Source: Parapedobacter lycopersici_A
GTDB taxonomy: Bacteria; Bacteroidota; Bacteroidia; Sphingobacteriales; Sphingobacteriaceae
DNA: 64,000 nucleotides
Direction of reading: 5' to 3'
Assembly: GCF_040395035.1 (NCBI RefSeq)
Contig: NZ_JBEBRB010000006.1
Location: 24,647 to 88,646 of the forward strand
The position numbers were made by a program, and so were the translations under genes. Below the pieces are notes generated by a model. The model saw only the letters and a program-made list of their open reading frames with translations, searched no databases and had not been told where the DNA came from. Of the stretch, positions 36,109 through 44,921 are shown piece after piece; within the stretch, counting starts at the first letter, position 1, and every line of letters starts with the position of its first letter.

Positions 36109-37144
36109 ATCCCGGCCTGCTGTGCCCCGAACCAGATTACGGTACATCCCGGATAACGTACCAGGCTATACCCGCGTCAAACGAGGCAGGGGAGTTTATT
36201 ATGCAGACCCTGAAAATAATCGGATAACCGATGAAAAGAAGCTGGACCGCTTCCGGGCACTGGCCATTCCGCCTGCCTGGCGTGAGGTGTGGATTTGCCC
36301 CAGTAAAAAAGGACATTTACAGGCTACTGGAGTGGACGAGGAGGGCAGGAAGCAATATCTTTATCATCCCGCGTGGACAGCGGAAAGGCAGCGGAAGAAA
36401 ATGCAAAGGATGGTGGTCTTTGGCGAGGCATTACCGCGTATCAGGCGGCGGATGACACGCGATCTCCGGTATCATACGCCAGTAAGGGAAAAAGCCATCG
36501 CCATTGCACTTCGGGTGATGGAGGAGACACTGATCCGGGTAGGTAGCGATCAATACCTGCGACGCTACAGCAGTCATGGCTTAACCACGCTTAAAAAGAA
36601 GCACATCAACATTTCGGACAATACCATCACCTGCTGTTTCCTTGGGAAAAAGAAAGTATATCATGAAATACGGTTTCAGCACTCCCGGCTAGCTGCCTGG
36701 TTAATGGAAATGCAGCAATTGGCCGGACCCTTCTTCTTTCAGTACGTGGATGAGGCAGGTAAACCATGTCGGCTCCGTGCCCGTGATATCAACAGTTACC
36801 TGCAACGAAATTCAACGGTTGCATTTTCGTCGAAGGATTACCGTACCTGGTATGCCGGTCTTTGGACATTCCGTCTGCTGGCCGGGTATCCTGAATATAC
36901 CGATGACAAAACATGCAAGACCAATATTATTGAAGTGCTTGATGCCGTTTCCGAACGCTTGGGTAATACACGTTCCGTTTGCAGGCAATATTATGTGCCG
37001 GATAATCTCCTGGCTGCTTATGAAGATGGCACGCTGCTGCCCTATCTTTTTCGAAGCAGGCAACGCCGCAGGTTGCCGACATTGAAGCAGGCGGAAACCC
37101 ATTTGCTGGCATTTTTGCGTAATCGCATAGGCAAAAATAAATAG
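36080..37144 (+). CDS. DNA topoisomerase IB (poxvirus/bacterial type)
   Basis: 354 residues. The N-terminal part has RLRYIPDNVPGYTRVKRGRGVYY and IPPAWREVWICPSKKGHLQATGVDEEGRKQYLYH, a signature of bacterial TopIB. The catalytic domain shows LRVMEETLIRVGSDQY (Arg), GLTTLKKKHI (Lys) and near the C-terminus RSVCRQYYVP, where one Tyr is the nucleophile. The enzyme relaxes supercoils without ATP. The ATG at 36080 or 36083 gives the usual start. Bacteroidota genomes often keep it near Ku, LigD and stress genes, as here. Confidence 0.92.
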   Translation: MMDKPSRDGESRPAVPRTRLRYIPDNVPGYTRVKRGRGVYYADPENNRITDEKKLDRFRALAIPPAWREVWICPSKKGHLQATGVDEEGRKQYLYHPAWTAERQRKKMQRMVVFGEALPRIRRRMTRDLRYHTPVREKAIAIALRVMEETLIRVGSDQYLRRYSSHGLTTLKKKHINISDNTITCCFLGKKKVYHEIRFQHSRLAAWLMEMQQLAGPFFFQYVDEAGKPCRLRARDINSYLQRNSTVAFSSKDYRTWYAGLWTFRLLAGYPEYTDDKTCKTNIIEVLDAVSERLGNTRSVCRQYYVPDNLLAAYEDGTLLPYLFRSRQRRRLPTLKQAETHLLAFLRNRIGKNK

Positions 37145-37145
37145 C

Positions 37146-38243
37146 CTATTTCCCAGGTAAAAGCCGTTTCAAAAAGTTTAACACCGATGTGCGGCTATTC
37201 GGGGATCTGATCGGGCCGATCACAGCCCCGTAAGCATGTAATTCAGGTACATTGTCGCATACTATCTTTACAATTCCCAGCAGAGGAATGGCCATCGCCA
37301 TACCGGCAATACCCCAAAGTAACTCGCCAACCACCAGGGCGATGATCGTAAACAGCGGATTTATGTTTACCCGCTGTCCGACAACAAGCGGTTCCAGAAT
37401 ATAACTTTGCAGAAACTGAATGGTCAGGTAAACCGCCAGGATACCCAATACCATTGCCGCGTCGCCGCCCTGGGCCAGTACGGCCAATACTGCTACCAGA
37501 TTGCCGACGAGGTTACCGATGAACGGGACGATCTCGAAAATGCCGCATAATATGGCAAAAAATACCGCTCCCGTCAGTCCTACAAGACTGAATCCAATGC
37601 TGTACATAACCCATAAAATGGCCACCATATTAAATAGACCGATCAAGTAATCGCCTGATACGTCGACGGATTTGCGGATAATCGTGCGTACGTGGTCCCG
37701 GTTTGACTGAGGAACCGCTTTCAGGATAAATCGTTTGATGTGTGAGCGGTAATACAATAGCAGGTAGGTATATACCACCACCAGCACGGCATCGACCAAT
37801 AGCCCGGTCAGTTTGTTAATAAACTTCAGGAAGAAATTACCTGCCTGGGACCCGCTGCCCTGGGCTTGCTGGGCAACCAGCTGCTGTTGTTGTATGAAAT
37901 CAATGCCGGTCGACCGGCTTATCCATTCACGGAGCATACGGAACTGCGAAATAACCTGTCCCTTCATCTTATCGAAATTGTCGGTCAGGCCGCTGATTTG
38001 CCAAGCCAGGATAAAGCCTATTAATATAACCGTGCCCAACAGTGCAAGCACTGAAAACAGCGCGGATAGACCACGAGGTACGCCTTTCCGTTCCTGCCAT
38101 TCACTGAACCGGTAAAACAGCATCGCCAGCAGTGCAGCGAGCGACAATGGAATAAGAAACGGAGCGGCGAGATAAAGTGCAATAATGGATACGGCTGATA
38201 TAACGACAATATTGGCAGCACGTGTCGTGCGATGTATCTGCAT
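37146..38243 (-). CDS. AI-2E family transporter (membrane protein)
   Basis: 365 residues with about eight membrane segments: two near the N-terminus (IVVISAVSIIALYLAAPFLI and ALFSVLALLGTVILIGFIL), a long extracytoplasmic or helical insert, and the conserved C-terminal cluster with LCGIFEIVPFIGNLVGN and LEPLVVGQRVNINPLFTI, which identify the UPF0118/AI-2E exporter family. Some members export autoinducer-2 and others act as sodium/proton exchangers, so the solute is open. It converges on topoisomerase IB with one base between the stop codons. Confidence 0.92.
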   Translation of the reverse strand: MQIHRTTRAANIVVISAVSIIALYLAAPFLIPLSLAALLAMLFYRFSEWQERKGVPRGLSALFSVLALLGTVILIGFILAWQISGLTDNFDKMKGQVISQFRMLREWISRSTGIDFIQQQQLVAQQAQGSGSQAGNFFLKFINKLTGLLVDAVLVVVYTYLLLYYRSHIKRFILKAVPQSNRDHVRTIIRKSVDVSGDYLIGLFNMVAILWVMYSIGFSLVGLTGAVFFAILCGIFEIVPFIGNLVGNLVAVLAVLAQGGDAAMVLGILAVYLTIQFLQSYILEPLVVGQRVNINPLFTIIALVVGELLWGIAGMAMAIPLLGIVKIVCDNVPELHAYGAVIGPIRSPNSRTSVLNFLKRLLPGK

Positions 38244-38291
38244 ACAGCCTCCGGATTATATCATGCACGTTATGAATAAGGGTAATGCTGA

Positions 38292-38807
38292 TTAATCAGC
38301 TGCCTGTGAATAGCACTTCAGCTTTTTCTTGAGTTGCTGACGGGCTACATGGATCCGTGTTTTTACCGTTCCGATGGGTATGCGGAAATGTTCGGCAATC
38401 TCATGGTATTTGTATCCTTCAAAATACATCGAAAATGGCAGGTAATATTCTTCGGGCAATTTGGACAGTGCGGACTGGATATCCTGCATCATAAATTTTC
38501 CCTCTGCACTGTTGTTGCAGGCACTTTTAAACAAATCAGCCGATGAAATTTCGTTTGATTTAAGGATGATGCTGTTGGTCTTCGTCTGGCGGCGGTAATA
38601 ATTAATGAACGTATTCTTCAGAATGGTGTAAAGCCAGGCTTGTAGATTGGTGCCTTCCCTGAATTTATTATAGTAGGAAAATGCTTTAAGCATGGTGTCC
38701 TGCACCAGATCATGTGCATTTTCCTCGTTATGCGTAAAATACAATGCGTAATTATTCAATGAACCAACTTCTCTGACTACTAAGGTATTAAATTCTATCT
38801 TATTCAT
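38292..38807 (-). CDS. ECF RNA polymerase sigma factor
   Basis: 171 residues. Region 2 (NAHDLVQDTMLKAFSYYNKF, then LQAWLYTILKNTFINYYRRQTK) and region 4 (LPEEYYLPFSMYFEGYKYHEIAEHFRIPIGTVKTRIHVARQQLKKKL) are intact. No anti-sigma gene is adjacent; the downstream gene is the AI-2E transporter (48 bases). In many Bacteroidota such a sigma factor lies among general-stress genes, consistent with its neighbours here. Confidence 0.93.
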   Translation of the reverse strand: MNKIEFNTLVVREVGSLNNYALYFTHNEENAHDLVQDTMLKAFSYYNKFREGTNLQAWLYTILKNTFINYYRRQTKTNSIILKSNEISSADLFKSACNNSAEGKFMMQDIQSALSKLPEEYYLPFSMYFEGYKYHEIAEHFRIPIGTVKTRIHVARQQLKKKLKCYSQAAD

Positions 38808-39062
38808 AATCGATAATTTATTTATTCGTTAATTCCGCTAATCGCGGGGTTTAACCGACGGTATTACCTTTGCGCAATTCACGTTAAACCAGTAGCATGA
38901 ACCTGTTTGACACACTGATTTTTATCATCCCGGTAAATTTCTTTTCATATGAACGAGATTTTTAACTGATGGCGTTATATTTTCATTTTAGTAGTGTTAG
39001 TTGTAATTGAAGAAACAGAACCGCCGCTATTTTGTTTGAAAAAAAGTAAAATAATCCAAAGG

Positions 39063-39758
39063 CTACGGTAAATTGGTACGTTTTGACGCTTGCGCTTTTA
39101 CCCATTCACTGTGCCTGCACCTTGCGCAGGCATGCCGGCCACTAACCAGCTGCTTCACCTGGCCGCAATACGCACAAGCATATAACCCCGTATTGTCTAC
39201 TCTTGCCGTACGCTGGTTATATATTTTTGGCAGGATAGGAAGTCCCGGTTTCACTTTTTCATTCGGATAGTAAAATACACTCATATTCCCATTAGTCTCC
39301 AGAATGGCCGTTTTAACCTGGCCAAGGTGCTCCACCCCCTTTTCCCGGAGTTCGGCAAAAAACTCATCTTTTGATAGCGTATCCTTGGCGTCGTCCTTAA
39401 AGACCATAATTCCTTCCTCGACAATATATACCGGTTCACCCTCCAGTATTCGCTCAAAGCTTTCAGATTTGGGTGTGATCCAGGTAATAATACGATATAG
39501 GCCAATGGTAGTGATGCACACGATGACGGCAGGCAACACCGCAATATCTTCGTTGAACATCGGATCTCCGGCTGCCGAACCCAGACTGATGATAATGGCC
39601 AACTCAAAGATCGAAAGCTGCCGGATACCCCGTTTGCCCGAGAGCCGCAGAATGACCAGCACCACGACAAACATAAAGGCCGTTCGAAAAATGATTTCCA
39701 GGACGAACTGGCCAGTTAATTCATTGATGAAAATTTGCTGCCAATCAAAAGATTCCAT
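39063..39758 (-). CDS. DUF421 (YetF-like) membrane protein with C-terminal Cys-pair tail
   Basis: 231 residues. Three N-terminal membrane helices (including IIFRTAFMFVVVLVILRLSGKRGIRQLSIFE and AVLPAVIVCITTIGLYRIITW) are followed by the cytosolic DUF421 domain (LEGEPVYIVEEGIMVFKDDAKDTLSKDEFFAELREKGV). The tail has YACAYCGQVK and HACARCRHSEW, two CxxC pairs that look like a zinc ribbon. It is 36 bases after the Ku gene in the same direction. Family function is unclear; spore-germination and stress roles are known for Bacillus members. Confidence 0.88.
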   Translation of the reverse strand: MESFDWQQIFINELTGQFVLEIIFRTAFMFVVVLVILRLSGKRGIRQLSIFELAIIISLGSAAGDPMFNEDIAVLPAVIVCITTIGLYRIITWITPKSESFERILEGEPVYIVEEGIMVFKDDAKDTLSKDEFFAELREKGVEHLGQVKTAILETNGNMSVFYYPNEKVKPGLPILPKIYNQRTARVDNTGLYACAYCGQVKQLVSGRHACARCRHSEWVKAQASKRTNLP

Positions 39759-39794
39759 AGGGTTAATAATCGCCGTTTATTCGAGATGTTCGTG

Positions 39795-40550
39795 TTATGC
39801 CAGGCTGGCTTTCAATTGCTCCAGCAGATCGGTTGCTTTGGTGTTTTTTACCTGTATTTTCCGGATAGCCGGACGCTTACCTTTCGCCTTCGCCTGGATG
39901 ATTTTCATCAGGTCCTTGCTGTATTCATCCCGGTAGCCGCTGATGTCAAACTTCCGGTTATGGCGCTTAATCAACTCAACAGCCATATTCATCTCTTCCT
40001 TATTAAGGCGTATGTTACCCGGTAGTTTCAGGTCTTCCGGTTCACGGATTTCTTCTTCAAAACGTAACGTATTCAGAAGAAGCAACTGGTCGTGCGGCCG
40101 GATAACCGCCAGGTTATCCGTAGTACGCATAACAAAAGTGGCCAAGCCCGCCATTTTTGTTTTTTCCAGTGCTTTCAGTAATAGCCGATAGGCTTTTTCA
40201 CCGCCTTTTTGCGGCTCAAGGTAATACGGCGTATCGTAATAAATCGCATCGATCTCTTCTTCCCTGACAAAAGATTGCAGGTTGATAATTTTATTTTTTT
40301 CAGGGCTTGCCTCTTCAAAATCGGCCTCGTCCAGGATGATATACCGATCATCCAGGTAAAAGCCGCGGACGATATTGTCCCAGTCTACTTCCTTTCCGGT
40401 ATTTTCGTTTACCCTTTTGTACCGGATACGTCCATGGTCCTTACGATCCAGCATGTCCAGGTCGGGTCGGCTGGCTGTCGTGGCACTGAACAACTTAACA
40501 GGAATGTTCACCAAACCAAATCCGATGGCTCCAGTCCATATTGCACGCAT
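39795..40550 (-). CDS. ku: Ku protein (non-homologous end joining)
   Basis: 251 residues beginning MRAIWTGAIGFGLVNIPVKLFSAT, the diagnostic N-terminus of bacterial Ku. RYKRVNENTGKEVDWDNIVRG, the core beta-barrel and AVIRPHDQLLLLNTLRF follow in order, ending with a short Lys-rich tail (KAKGKRPAIRKIQVK). Ku homodimers encircle DNA ends and recruit LigD, whose gene lies 11 kb downstream in this window. It probably forms an operon with the DUF421 gene. An in-gene 9-bp inverted repeat occurs at 40099-40120. Confidence 0.95.
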   Translation of the reverse strand: MRAIWTGAIGFGLVNIPVKLFSATTASRPDLDMLDRKDHGRIRYKRVNENTGKEVDWDNIVRGFYLDDRYIILDEADFEEASPEKNKIINLQSFVREEEIDAIYYDTPYYLEPQKGGEKAYRLLLKALEKTKMAGLATFVMRTTDNLAVIRPHDQLLLLNTLRFEEEIREPEDLKLPGNIRLNKEEMNMAVELIKRHNRKFDISGYRDEYSKDLMKIIQAKAKGKRPAIRKIQVKNTKATDLLEQLKASLA

Positions 40551-40692
40551 AGTTTCTGTGGTTAATTTACTGGTATTAACAGTCAGACTGCCAAACTGTT
40601 TCGTCGCGTGTTCGCTTTCCTGTGCAGCGGATGTCCGGCTGAACCGGATTGTGCGATATTAAACCTTTCATGAAAAACACCGTTACATAAGT

Positions 40693-41391
40693 ATGACGTT
40701 TTTATTATTTGCTTTATTAACATCGCAGCTGCCGGGCCAACCGGATACTACCCGTGAACTTTCCATTTATAAGAAGAACAAGCAGATTCCGCATGCTATC
40801 GAACGGCAGGTGCTTACTGCGCTTTCCCATTATCCGGAACTGGAGGAAACAACCATCCGCTTTGTATTTACGCGCCGGTTGAAGCGCTCGGTCATGGCCG
40901 CGCGGCCGGTAGTGGCTTCGCTGCTGAAAGGTAAAGACAAACGTGCTTACTCCATCCTCATCAACCCCGTGTTTAAATTGAAGCATCACATCGACCCCCT
41001 GCGCCAGATACCGGACAGCGTGCTTATTGGCTGGATCGGTCACGAACTGGGTCACATTATGGATTACGAACGCCGGAGTGCGTGGGACATGGCCGTGTTC
41101 GGCATTTCCTACGGGCTCTCGAAAAAATACATCCGCAAAGCGGAACGGACAGCCGATACCTTTGCCACCAATCACGGTATAGGACCACACCTCGTGGCAA
41201 CAAAAAATTTCATTCTGGATCATACGGAACTGCCGGCCCGTTATCGCGATAAAATCGCCGAGCTTTACCTGTCGCCCGACGACATCATGGAGCTGGTGAC
41301 AGAACTGGAAAAAGAGGAAGGGTATGAGGCTGCTGAAACACTGGAAGAGGAAGCAGGACTGGCGAAGGAAATAGACGGGGAAAACACTTGA
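40693..41391 (+). CDS. Exported HExxH zinc metalloprotease-like protein
   Basis: 232 residues. A short signal peptide (MTFLLFALLTSQLPGQ) leads to a mature protein with GWIGHELGHIMDYERRS, an HELGH zinc-binding motif, and AERTADTFATNHG about 30 residues later, offering the third ligand as in gluzincin peptidases. The C-terminal end is Glu-rich. I cannot assign a specific peptidase family. It probably acts in the periplasm. It is divergent from Ku. Confidence 0.75.
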   Translation: MTFLLFALLTSQLPGQPDTTRELSIYKKNKQIPHAIERQVLTALSHYPELEETTIRFVFTRRLKRSVMAARPVVASLLKGKDKRAYSILINPVFKLKHHIDPLRQIPDSVLIGWIGHELGHIMDYERRSAWDMAVFGISYGLSKKYIRKAERTADTFATNHGIGPHLVATKNFILDHTELPARYRDKIAELYLSPDDIMELVTELEKEEGYEAAETLEEEAGLAKEIDGENT

Positions 41392-41618
41392 AGCGGTATT
41401 CATGAAATCCCGGGGTGCCGGATTCCGATATGCGTGGCGCAGGGCATGAATATGCAATGATGCTGGCACCGTTGATATTCGGTGGAAACGGCGCTATCCG
41501 AAACAATTAACCCGGTCAGGGGTTGTAAGAAAAAGCATGGCACGCAATGAACGGGTTTGTACGGATAGGGAAACAGAATCGTCCGACACGTTTCATGATT
41601 TTTAAAACAACGTCAGGC

Positions 41619-41822
41619 ATGAAAATTTACCGGCAGAACGAAAACCTAAAGTGGACCGTAAATAACTTTCCATTCGACGAGGACAACTTAAATCCGAATG
41701 TGCAGGAAAAGGCGGTGGAAATCGCGAACCAGTTGTATGCGTCCGGACGTATCGAGGGACCGTTGCTGTATCGCGAGGCCGTCCGCAGAGCTAAGAAATG
41801 GTTTTTGGATATGGAGGGCTAG
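41619..41822 (+). CDS. Small conserved-looking protein of unknown function
   Basis: 67 residues beginning MKIYRQNENLKWTVNNFPF and ending KWFLDMEG. It has an N-terminal beta-like segment and a C-terminal amphipathic helix (EKAVEIANQLYASGRIEGP). The start is not certain: in-frame ATG codons at 41547 and 41595 would add up to 24 residues. No family recognised. It lies 42 bases before the FAD oxidoreductase and may be co-transcribed with it. Confidence 0.6.
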   Translation: MKIYRQNENLKWTVNNFPFDEDNLNPNVQEKAVEIANQLYASGRIEGPLLYREAVRRAKKWFLDMEG

Positions 41823-41864
41823 CTACACGCAATGGATAAACATCCGTAATTTTCATTTACGCTT

Positions 41865-43076
41865 ATGGATCTGTATTCCGGATTACCCTACTGGCTGATA
41901 AAAAACCAATTAATCAATCATTACAATCCATTAAAAGCCGATATGCGGGTTGATGTAGCCATTATCGGCTCCGGCATAACAGGTGCGTTAACCGCTCACG
42001 AACTCTGTGGTGCCGGAATTGACTGCGCGGTCTTTGATAAACGTACGGTTGCAACAGGCAGCACCGCCGCAAGCACTTCCTTGCTGCAATATGAAATCGA
42101 TGTCCCGCTTGCGGATATGGAGCGTTTAATAGGAACAGATGCAGCGGTAAAAGCCTATCAGGCAAGTTTACAAGCGATCGCTGATATTGAAAATGTATTC
42201 AGTCAGGTAAACCATAACCCCGATTTCAGTCGCATATCAAGTATTTATCTCGCAAGTAATAAAAAAGGAAAGCGATTGCTGGAAAGCGAGCTGACTGCTA
42301 GGCAGAAATATGGGTTTCCCGTTACCTGGCTGGATACAGACGAGCTTTGGAAGAAACATCGGCTTAAGGCACCCGCTGCACTTAAAAATACGGAGGCTGC
42401 CCAAATGGACTGTTATCGGGGTGCCACTTATCTGTTGAACTATCACGAGCGGCGTAATGGCCTCCGCGTGTTTTCGCCAACGGAAATCAGGGGATATCAG
42501 GAGACGAAGTACGGTTATGATTTGGTAACAGCAGATGGGTTCCGGATACAAGCTAAATATGTTGTGATTGCAGCCGGATTCGAAGCGGGGTACTTTTTGC
42601 CGAGAAAGGTTATGGATCTGGATTCGACCTATGTCCTGATTTCCCAGCCGGTGGATGAAGACCAGCTTTGGCCGGAACGGAGCTTGATCTGGGAAACCCG
42701 GAAACCCTATTTCTATATGCGCACCACATCCGATAACCGGATGATGATCGGCGGGGTGGATATTCCCTACAAAGACGCAGAGCGAAGGGACAGGCAACTT
42801 CGCGCTAAGGTCGAACAATTGAAACAGAAGTTCGGAAAAATTTACCCAGACATTCCGTTTGAGGTCGATATGGCATGGTGTGGTACGTTCAGTACCACAA
42901 AAGACGGTCTCCCCTATATCGGTTCATGGCCAGGTAAGAACCGCATGTTTTTTGCACTGGGTTACGGGGGCAATGGTATTACATTCAGTATGATAGCTGC
43001 GCAGGTAATTAAGCACAGTTTGCTCGGCAAGGACGATGAACGAATTAAGATCTTCGGTTTTGACCGAAGCTACTAA
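41865..43076 (+). CDS. FAD-dependent oxidoreductase (DAO family)
   Basis: 403 residues. The N-terminal dinucleotide-binding motif RVDVAIIGSGITGALTAHELCGAG begins at about residue 27, and the DAO domain contains GSTAASTSLLQYEID near the flavin and a C-terminal GYGGNGITFSMIAAQVI. Members oxidise amino acids or related amines (glycine oxidase, DadA, sarcosine oxidase). Substrate cannot be predicted. The 27-residue N-terminal extension (MDLYSGLPYWLIKN) is usual for this subgroup. Confidence 0.9.
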   Translation: MDLYSGLPYWLIKNQLINHYNPLKADMRVDVAIIGSGITGALTAHELCGAGIDCAVFDKRTVATGSTAASTSLLQYEIDVPLADMERLIGTDAAVKAYQASLQAIADIENVFSQVNHNPDFSRISSIYLASNKKGKRLLESELTARQKYGFPVTWLDTDELWKKHRLKAPAALKNTEAAQMDCYRGATYLLNYHERRNGLRVFSPTEIRGYQETKYGYDLVTADGFRIQAKYVVIAAGFEAGYFLPRKVMDLDSTYVLISQPVDEDQLWPERSLIWETRKPYFYMRTTSDNRMMIGGVDIPYKDAERRDRQLRAKVEQLKQKFGKIYPDIPFEVDMAWCGTFSTTKDGLPYIGSWPGKNRMFFALGYGGNGITFSMIAAQVIKHSLLGKDDERIKIFGFDRSY

Positions 43077-43106
43077 CTTCAAACGCGTGATGTAGGATAA
43101 AAAACG

Positions 43107-43114
43107 TAAATTTG
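43107..43114 (+). promoter_or_regulatory. -7 element (TAAATTTG) of the SRPBCC gene
   Basis: TAAATTTG fits TAnnTTTG and ends 8 bases before the ATG at 43123, implying a very short or absent leader. No TTG at the -33 distance. Confidence 0.3.
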
Positions 43115-43122
43115 CTTAAAAG

Positions 43123-43503
43123 ATGAAAGATTACAAGGCATACTTTATCATACCTGCATCCCCGTCCCAGGTTTACCTGGCATTAACGGTGGAAACAACT
43201 ATCCATTTGTGGACCGGCGAGGAAGCGCAGATGGAAGCGGTTCCCGATACCGAATTCTCCATGTGGGGCGGGTCAATTGCTGGAAAGAACCTGGCATTTG
43301 AGCCGGATAGAAAAATAGTGCAGGAATGGTATTTCGGCGATGAGACGGAGCAATCGATCGTTACCATCAAGCTTCACGAACATAAACAGGGTACGTCCAT
43401 GGAAGTCCGGCAGTCCAACATACCCGATGAAGCTTATGATGACATCGTGGACGGTTGGCAAAATACCTATGCCGCCGCACTGATTGATTTTTATATGGAA
43501 TAA
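43123..43503 (+). CDS. SRPBCC/AHSA1-type START-like domain protein
   Basis: 126 residues beginning MKDYKAYFIIPASPSQVYLAL, with WTGEEAQMEAVPDTEFSMWGGSIAG, KIVQEWYFGDETEQSIVTIKL and DEAYDDIVDGWQNTYAAAL. This is the AHSA1 (Hsp90 activator homologue 1) type helix-grip fold that binds hydrophobic ligands. No signal peptide. The hydrolase gene follows after 14 bases. Confidence 0.88.
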   Translation: MKDYKAYFIIPASPSQVYLALTVETTIHLWTGEEAQMEAVPDTEFSMWGGSIAGKNLAFEPDRKIVQEWYFGDETEQSIVTIKLHEHKQGTSMEVRQSNIPDEAYDDIVDGWQNTYAAALIDFYME

Positions 43504-43517
43504 CGGATTTTAATCCA

Positions 43518-44519
43518 ATGGCGATGAAGCGATTCTTTTTTTGCATCATGGGCCTGGTCATCCTATCGGTATCCGCCCATGGCCAGCAGCGGGAGGTGCT
43601 GGACATTGATCTTTCCAATTATGACTATCCCTACGAGGTGCATTTGCTGGCACTGGAAAATCAGCAGCAACCGCTGCAGATGGCATACATGGACGTACAC
43701 CCGGAACAACCCAATGGTGAAACGGTGATGTTGTTTCATGGCAAGAATTTTAATGGCGCTTACTGGGGAACCACCATCAAGGCACTTACCCGCGCCGGCT
43801 ACCGGGTGGTCGTGCCCGACCAGATCGGATTCGGAAAGTCGACCAAACCCGCACATTACCAGTATAGTTTCCAGCAGTTGGCACAAAACACAATGAAAAT
43901 GCTGGAAACGCTGAACATCAGCAAGGTTCATCTACTGGGCCATTCCATGGGTGGCATGCTGGCCATGCGGTTTACCCTGATGTATCCCGCGGTGGTTAAA
44001 AAGCTGGTGCTTGAAAACCCCATCGGATTAGAAGACTGGAAATTGGTAGCGCCGTACACGGCCATCGATCAGTTATACCAAAAAGAGCTGAATGCCGATT
44101 TCAATTCGGTTAAGAAATACCAGCTGGACAATTACTACGACGGAAAATGGCGCCCGGAGTACGACGAATGGGTATACCTGCTGACCGGATGGGTAGATCA
44201 CCCCGACTATCCGCTGGTAGCCTGGAACAATGCGCTTACCTCAGACATGATTTTCACCCAGCCGGTTTACTATGAAATGGAACAGATTAAGGCACCTGCC
44301 TTACTGATTATCGGTACGCGTGACCGCACTGCCATTGGTAAGCAGCAGGTGTCCGAGACTGTCCGCGCAACGATGGGCCTTTACCAGCACCTGGGTAAGG
44401 CTGCGCAACAACGTATAGCAGGATCAACCTTAGTGGAACTTGAACATGTGGGCCACATGCCCCATATCGAGGCTTTTGACCGGTTCATTGAGCCGTTACT
44501 TCGTTTTCTGAAGGATTAA
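43518..44519 (+). CDS. Exported alpha/beta hydrolase
   Basis: 333 residues. The signal peptide (MKRFFFCIMGLVILSVSAHGQ, from M3) precedes a canonical alpha/beta hydrolase: oxyanion region MLFHGKNFNGAYWG, nucleophile elbow LLGHSMGGMLAMRF (Ser in GHSMG), Asp in TRDRTA and His in LEHVGHMPHIEAFDRF. Substrate unknown. It follows the SRPBCC gene by 14 bases and is trailed by a terminator-like hairpin. Confidence 0.9.
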   Translation: MAMKRFFFCIMGLVILSVSAHGQQREVLDIDLSNYDYPYEVHLLALENQQQPLQMAYMDVHPEQPNGETVMLFHGKNFNGAYWGTTIKALTRAGYRVVVPDQIGFGKSTKPAHYQYSFQQLAQNTMKMLETLNISKVHLLGHSMGGMLAMRFTLMYPAVVKKLVLENPIGLEDWKLVAPYTAIDQLYQKELNADFNSVKKYQLDNYYDGKWRPEYDEWVYLLTGWVDHPDYPLVAWNNALTSDMIFTQPVYYEMEQIKAPALLIIGTRDRTAIGKQQVSETVRATMGLYQHLGKAAQQRIAGSTLVELEHVGHMPHIEAFDRFIEPLLRFLKD

Positions 44520-44550
44520 CAAGTACCCGATGGCGGCGTGCTAAAACATT

Positions 44551-44572
44551 CACCGCATCACGGTGTTCTTTT
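44551..44572 (+). terminator. Hairpin with U-rich tail after the alpha/beta hydrolase
   Basis: CACCG (44551-44555) and CGGTG (44561-44565) form a 5-bp stem with loop CATCA, followed by TTCTTTT. It lies 31 bases after the hydrolase stop and before the next start at 44589. This would make the next gene separately transcribed or attenuated. Confidence 0.45.
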
Positions 44573-44588
44573 AGTAAATACTAACGTG

Positions 44589-44921
44589 ATGAGTACATAC
44601 GCAACCATGACACCACTTTCCGTGGTATTGACGCGCCTTAAGGAAAAAGGTTACGGACGGGAGTTAACAATAACCAAAACGGGAGCCCGGCTGGAAGGCG
44701 GGGAAAAGACCTATGGACCCGAACAGCTGACAATCGTCAAAATTTACCGGTTTGAAGGGGCATCTGACCCGGCCGACATGGCCATTGTTTACGCCATACA
44801 GGCTGCTGATGGTGAAAGGGGATTCCTGCTCAATGCTTATGGTACTTATTCCGATCAGGATAATCCCTTCTACGATACCTTTATAAAGGACGTCGCCGTC
44901 GATGAGGTAGACGCTATCTAA
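44589..44921 (+). CDS. Small conserved protein of unknown function
   Basis: 110 residues beginning MSTYATMTPLSVVLTRLKEKGYG, followed by YRFEGASDPADMAIVYAIQA and GFLLNAYGTYSDQD. Bacteroidota carry a family of about 100 residues with this pattern (YRFEG.xDPAD...AIVYAI and NAYGxYSD). Members are sometimes labelled phosphoribosylpyrophosphate synthetase, a name I would not trust at this size. The start at 44589 is chosen over an in-frame GTG at 44538, inside the hairpin region. It overlaps the convergent pdeM gene by 8 bases. Confidence 0.7.
   Translation: MSTYATMTPLSVVLTRLKEKGYGRELTITKTGARLEGGEKTYGPEQLTIVKIYRFEGASDPADMAIVYAIQAADGERGFLLNAYGTYSDQDNPFYDTFIKDVAVDEVDAI

Noticed and set aside
38865..38965. 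TACCTTTG followed by a 22-codon ORF (MNLFDTLIF...) between sigma and DUF421 genes
   Set aside because: No -33 box at a proper distance and the peptide is too short and featureless to support a gene.
40099..40120. 9-bp inverted repeat CGGATAACC/GGTTATCCG inside ku
   Set aside because: Within ordinary coding sequence; short enough to arise by chance and no further copies noted.
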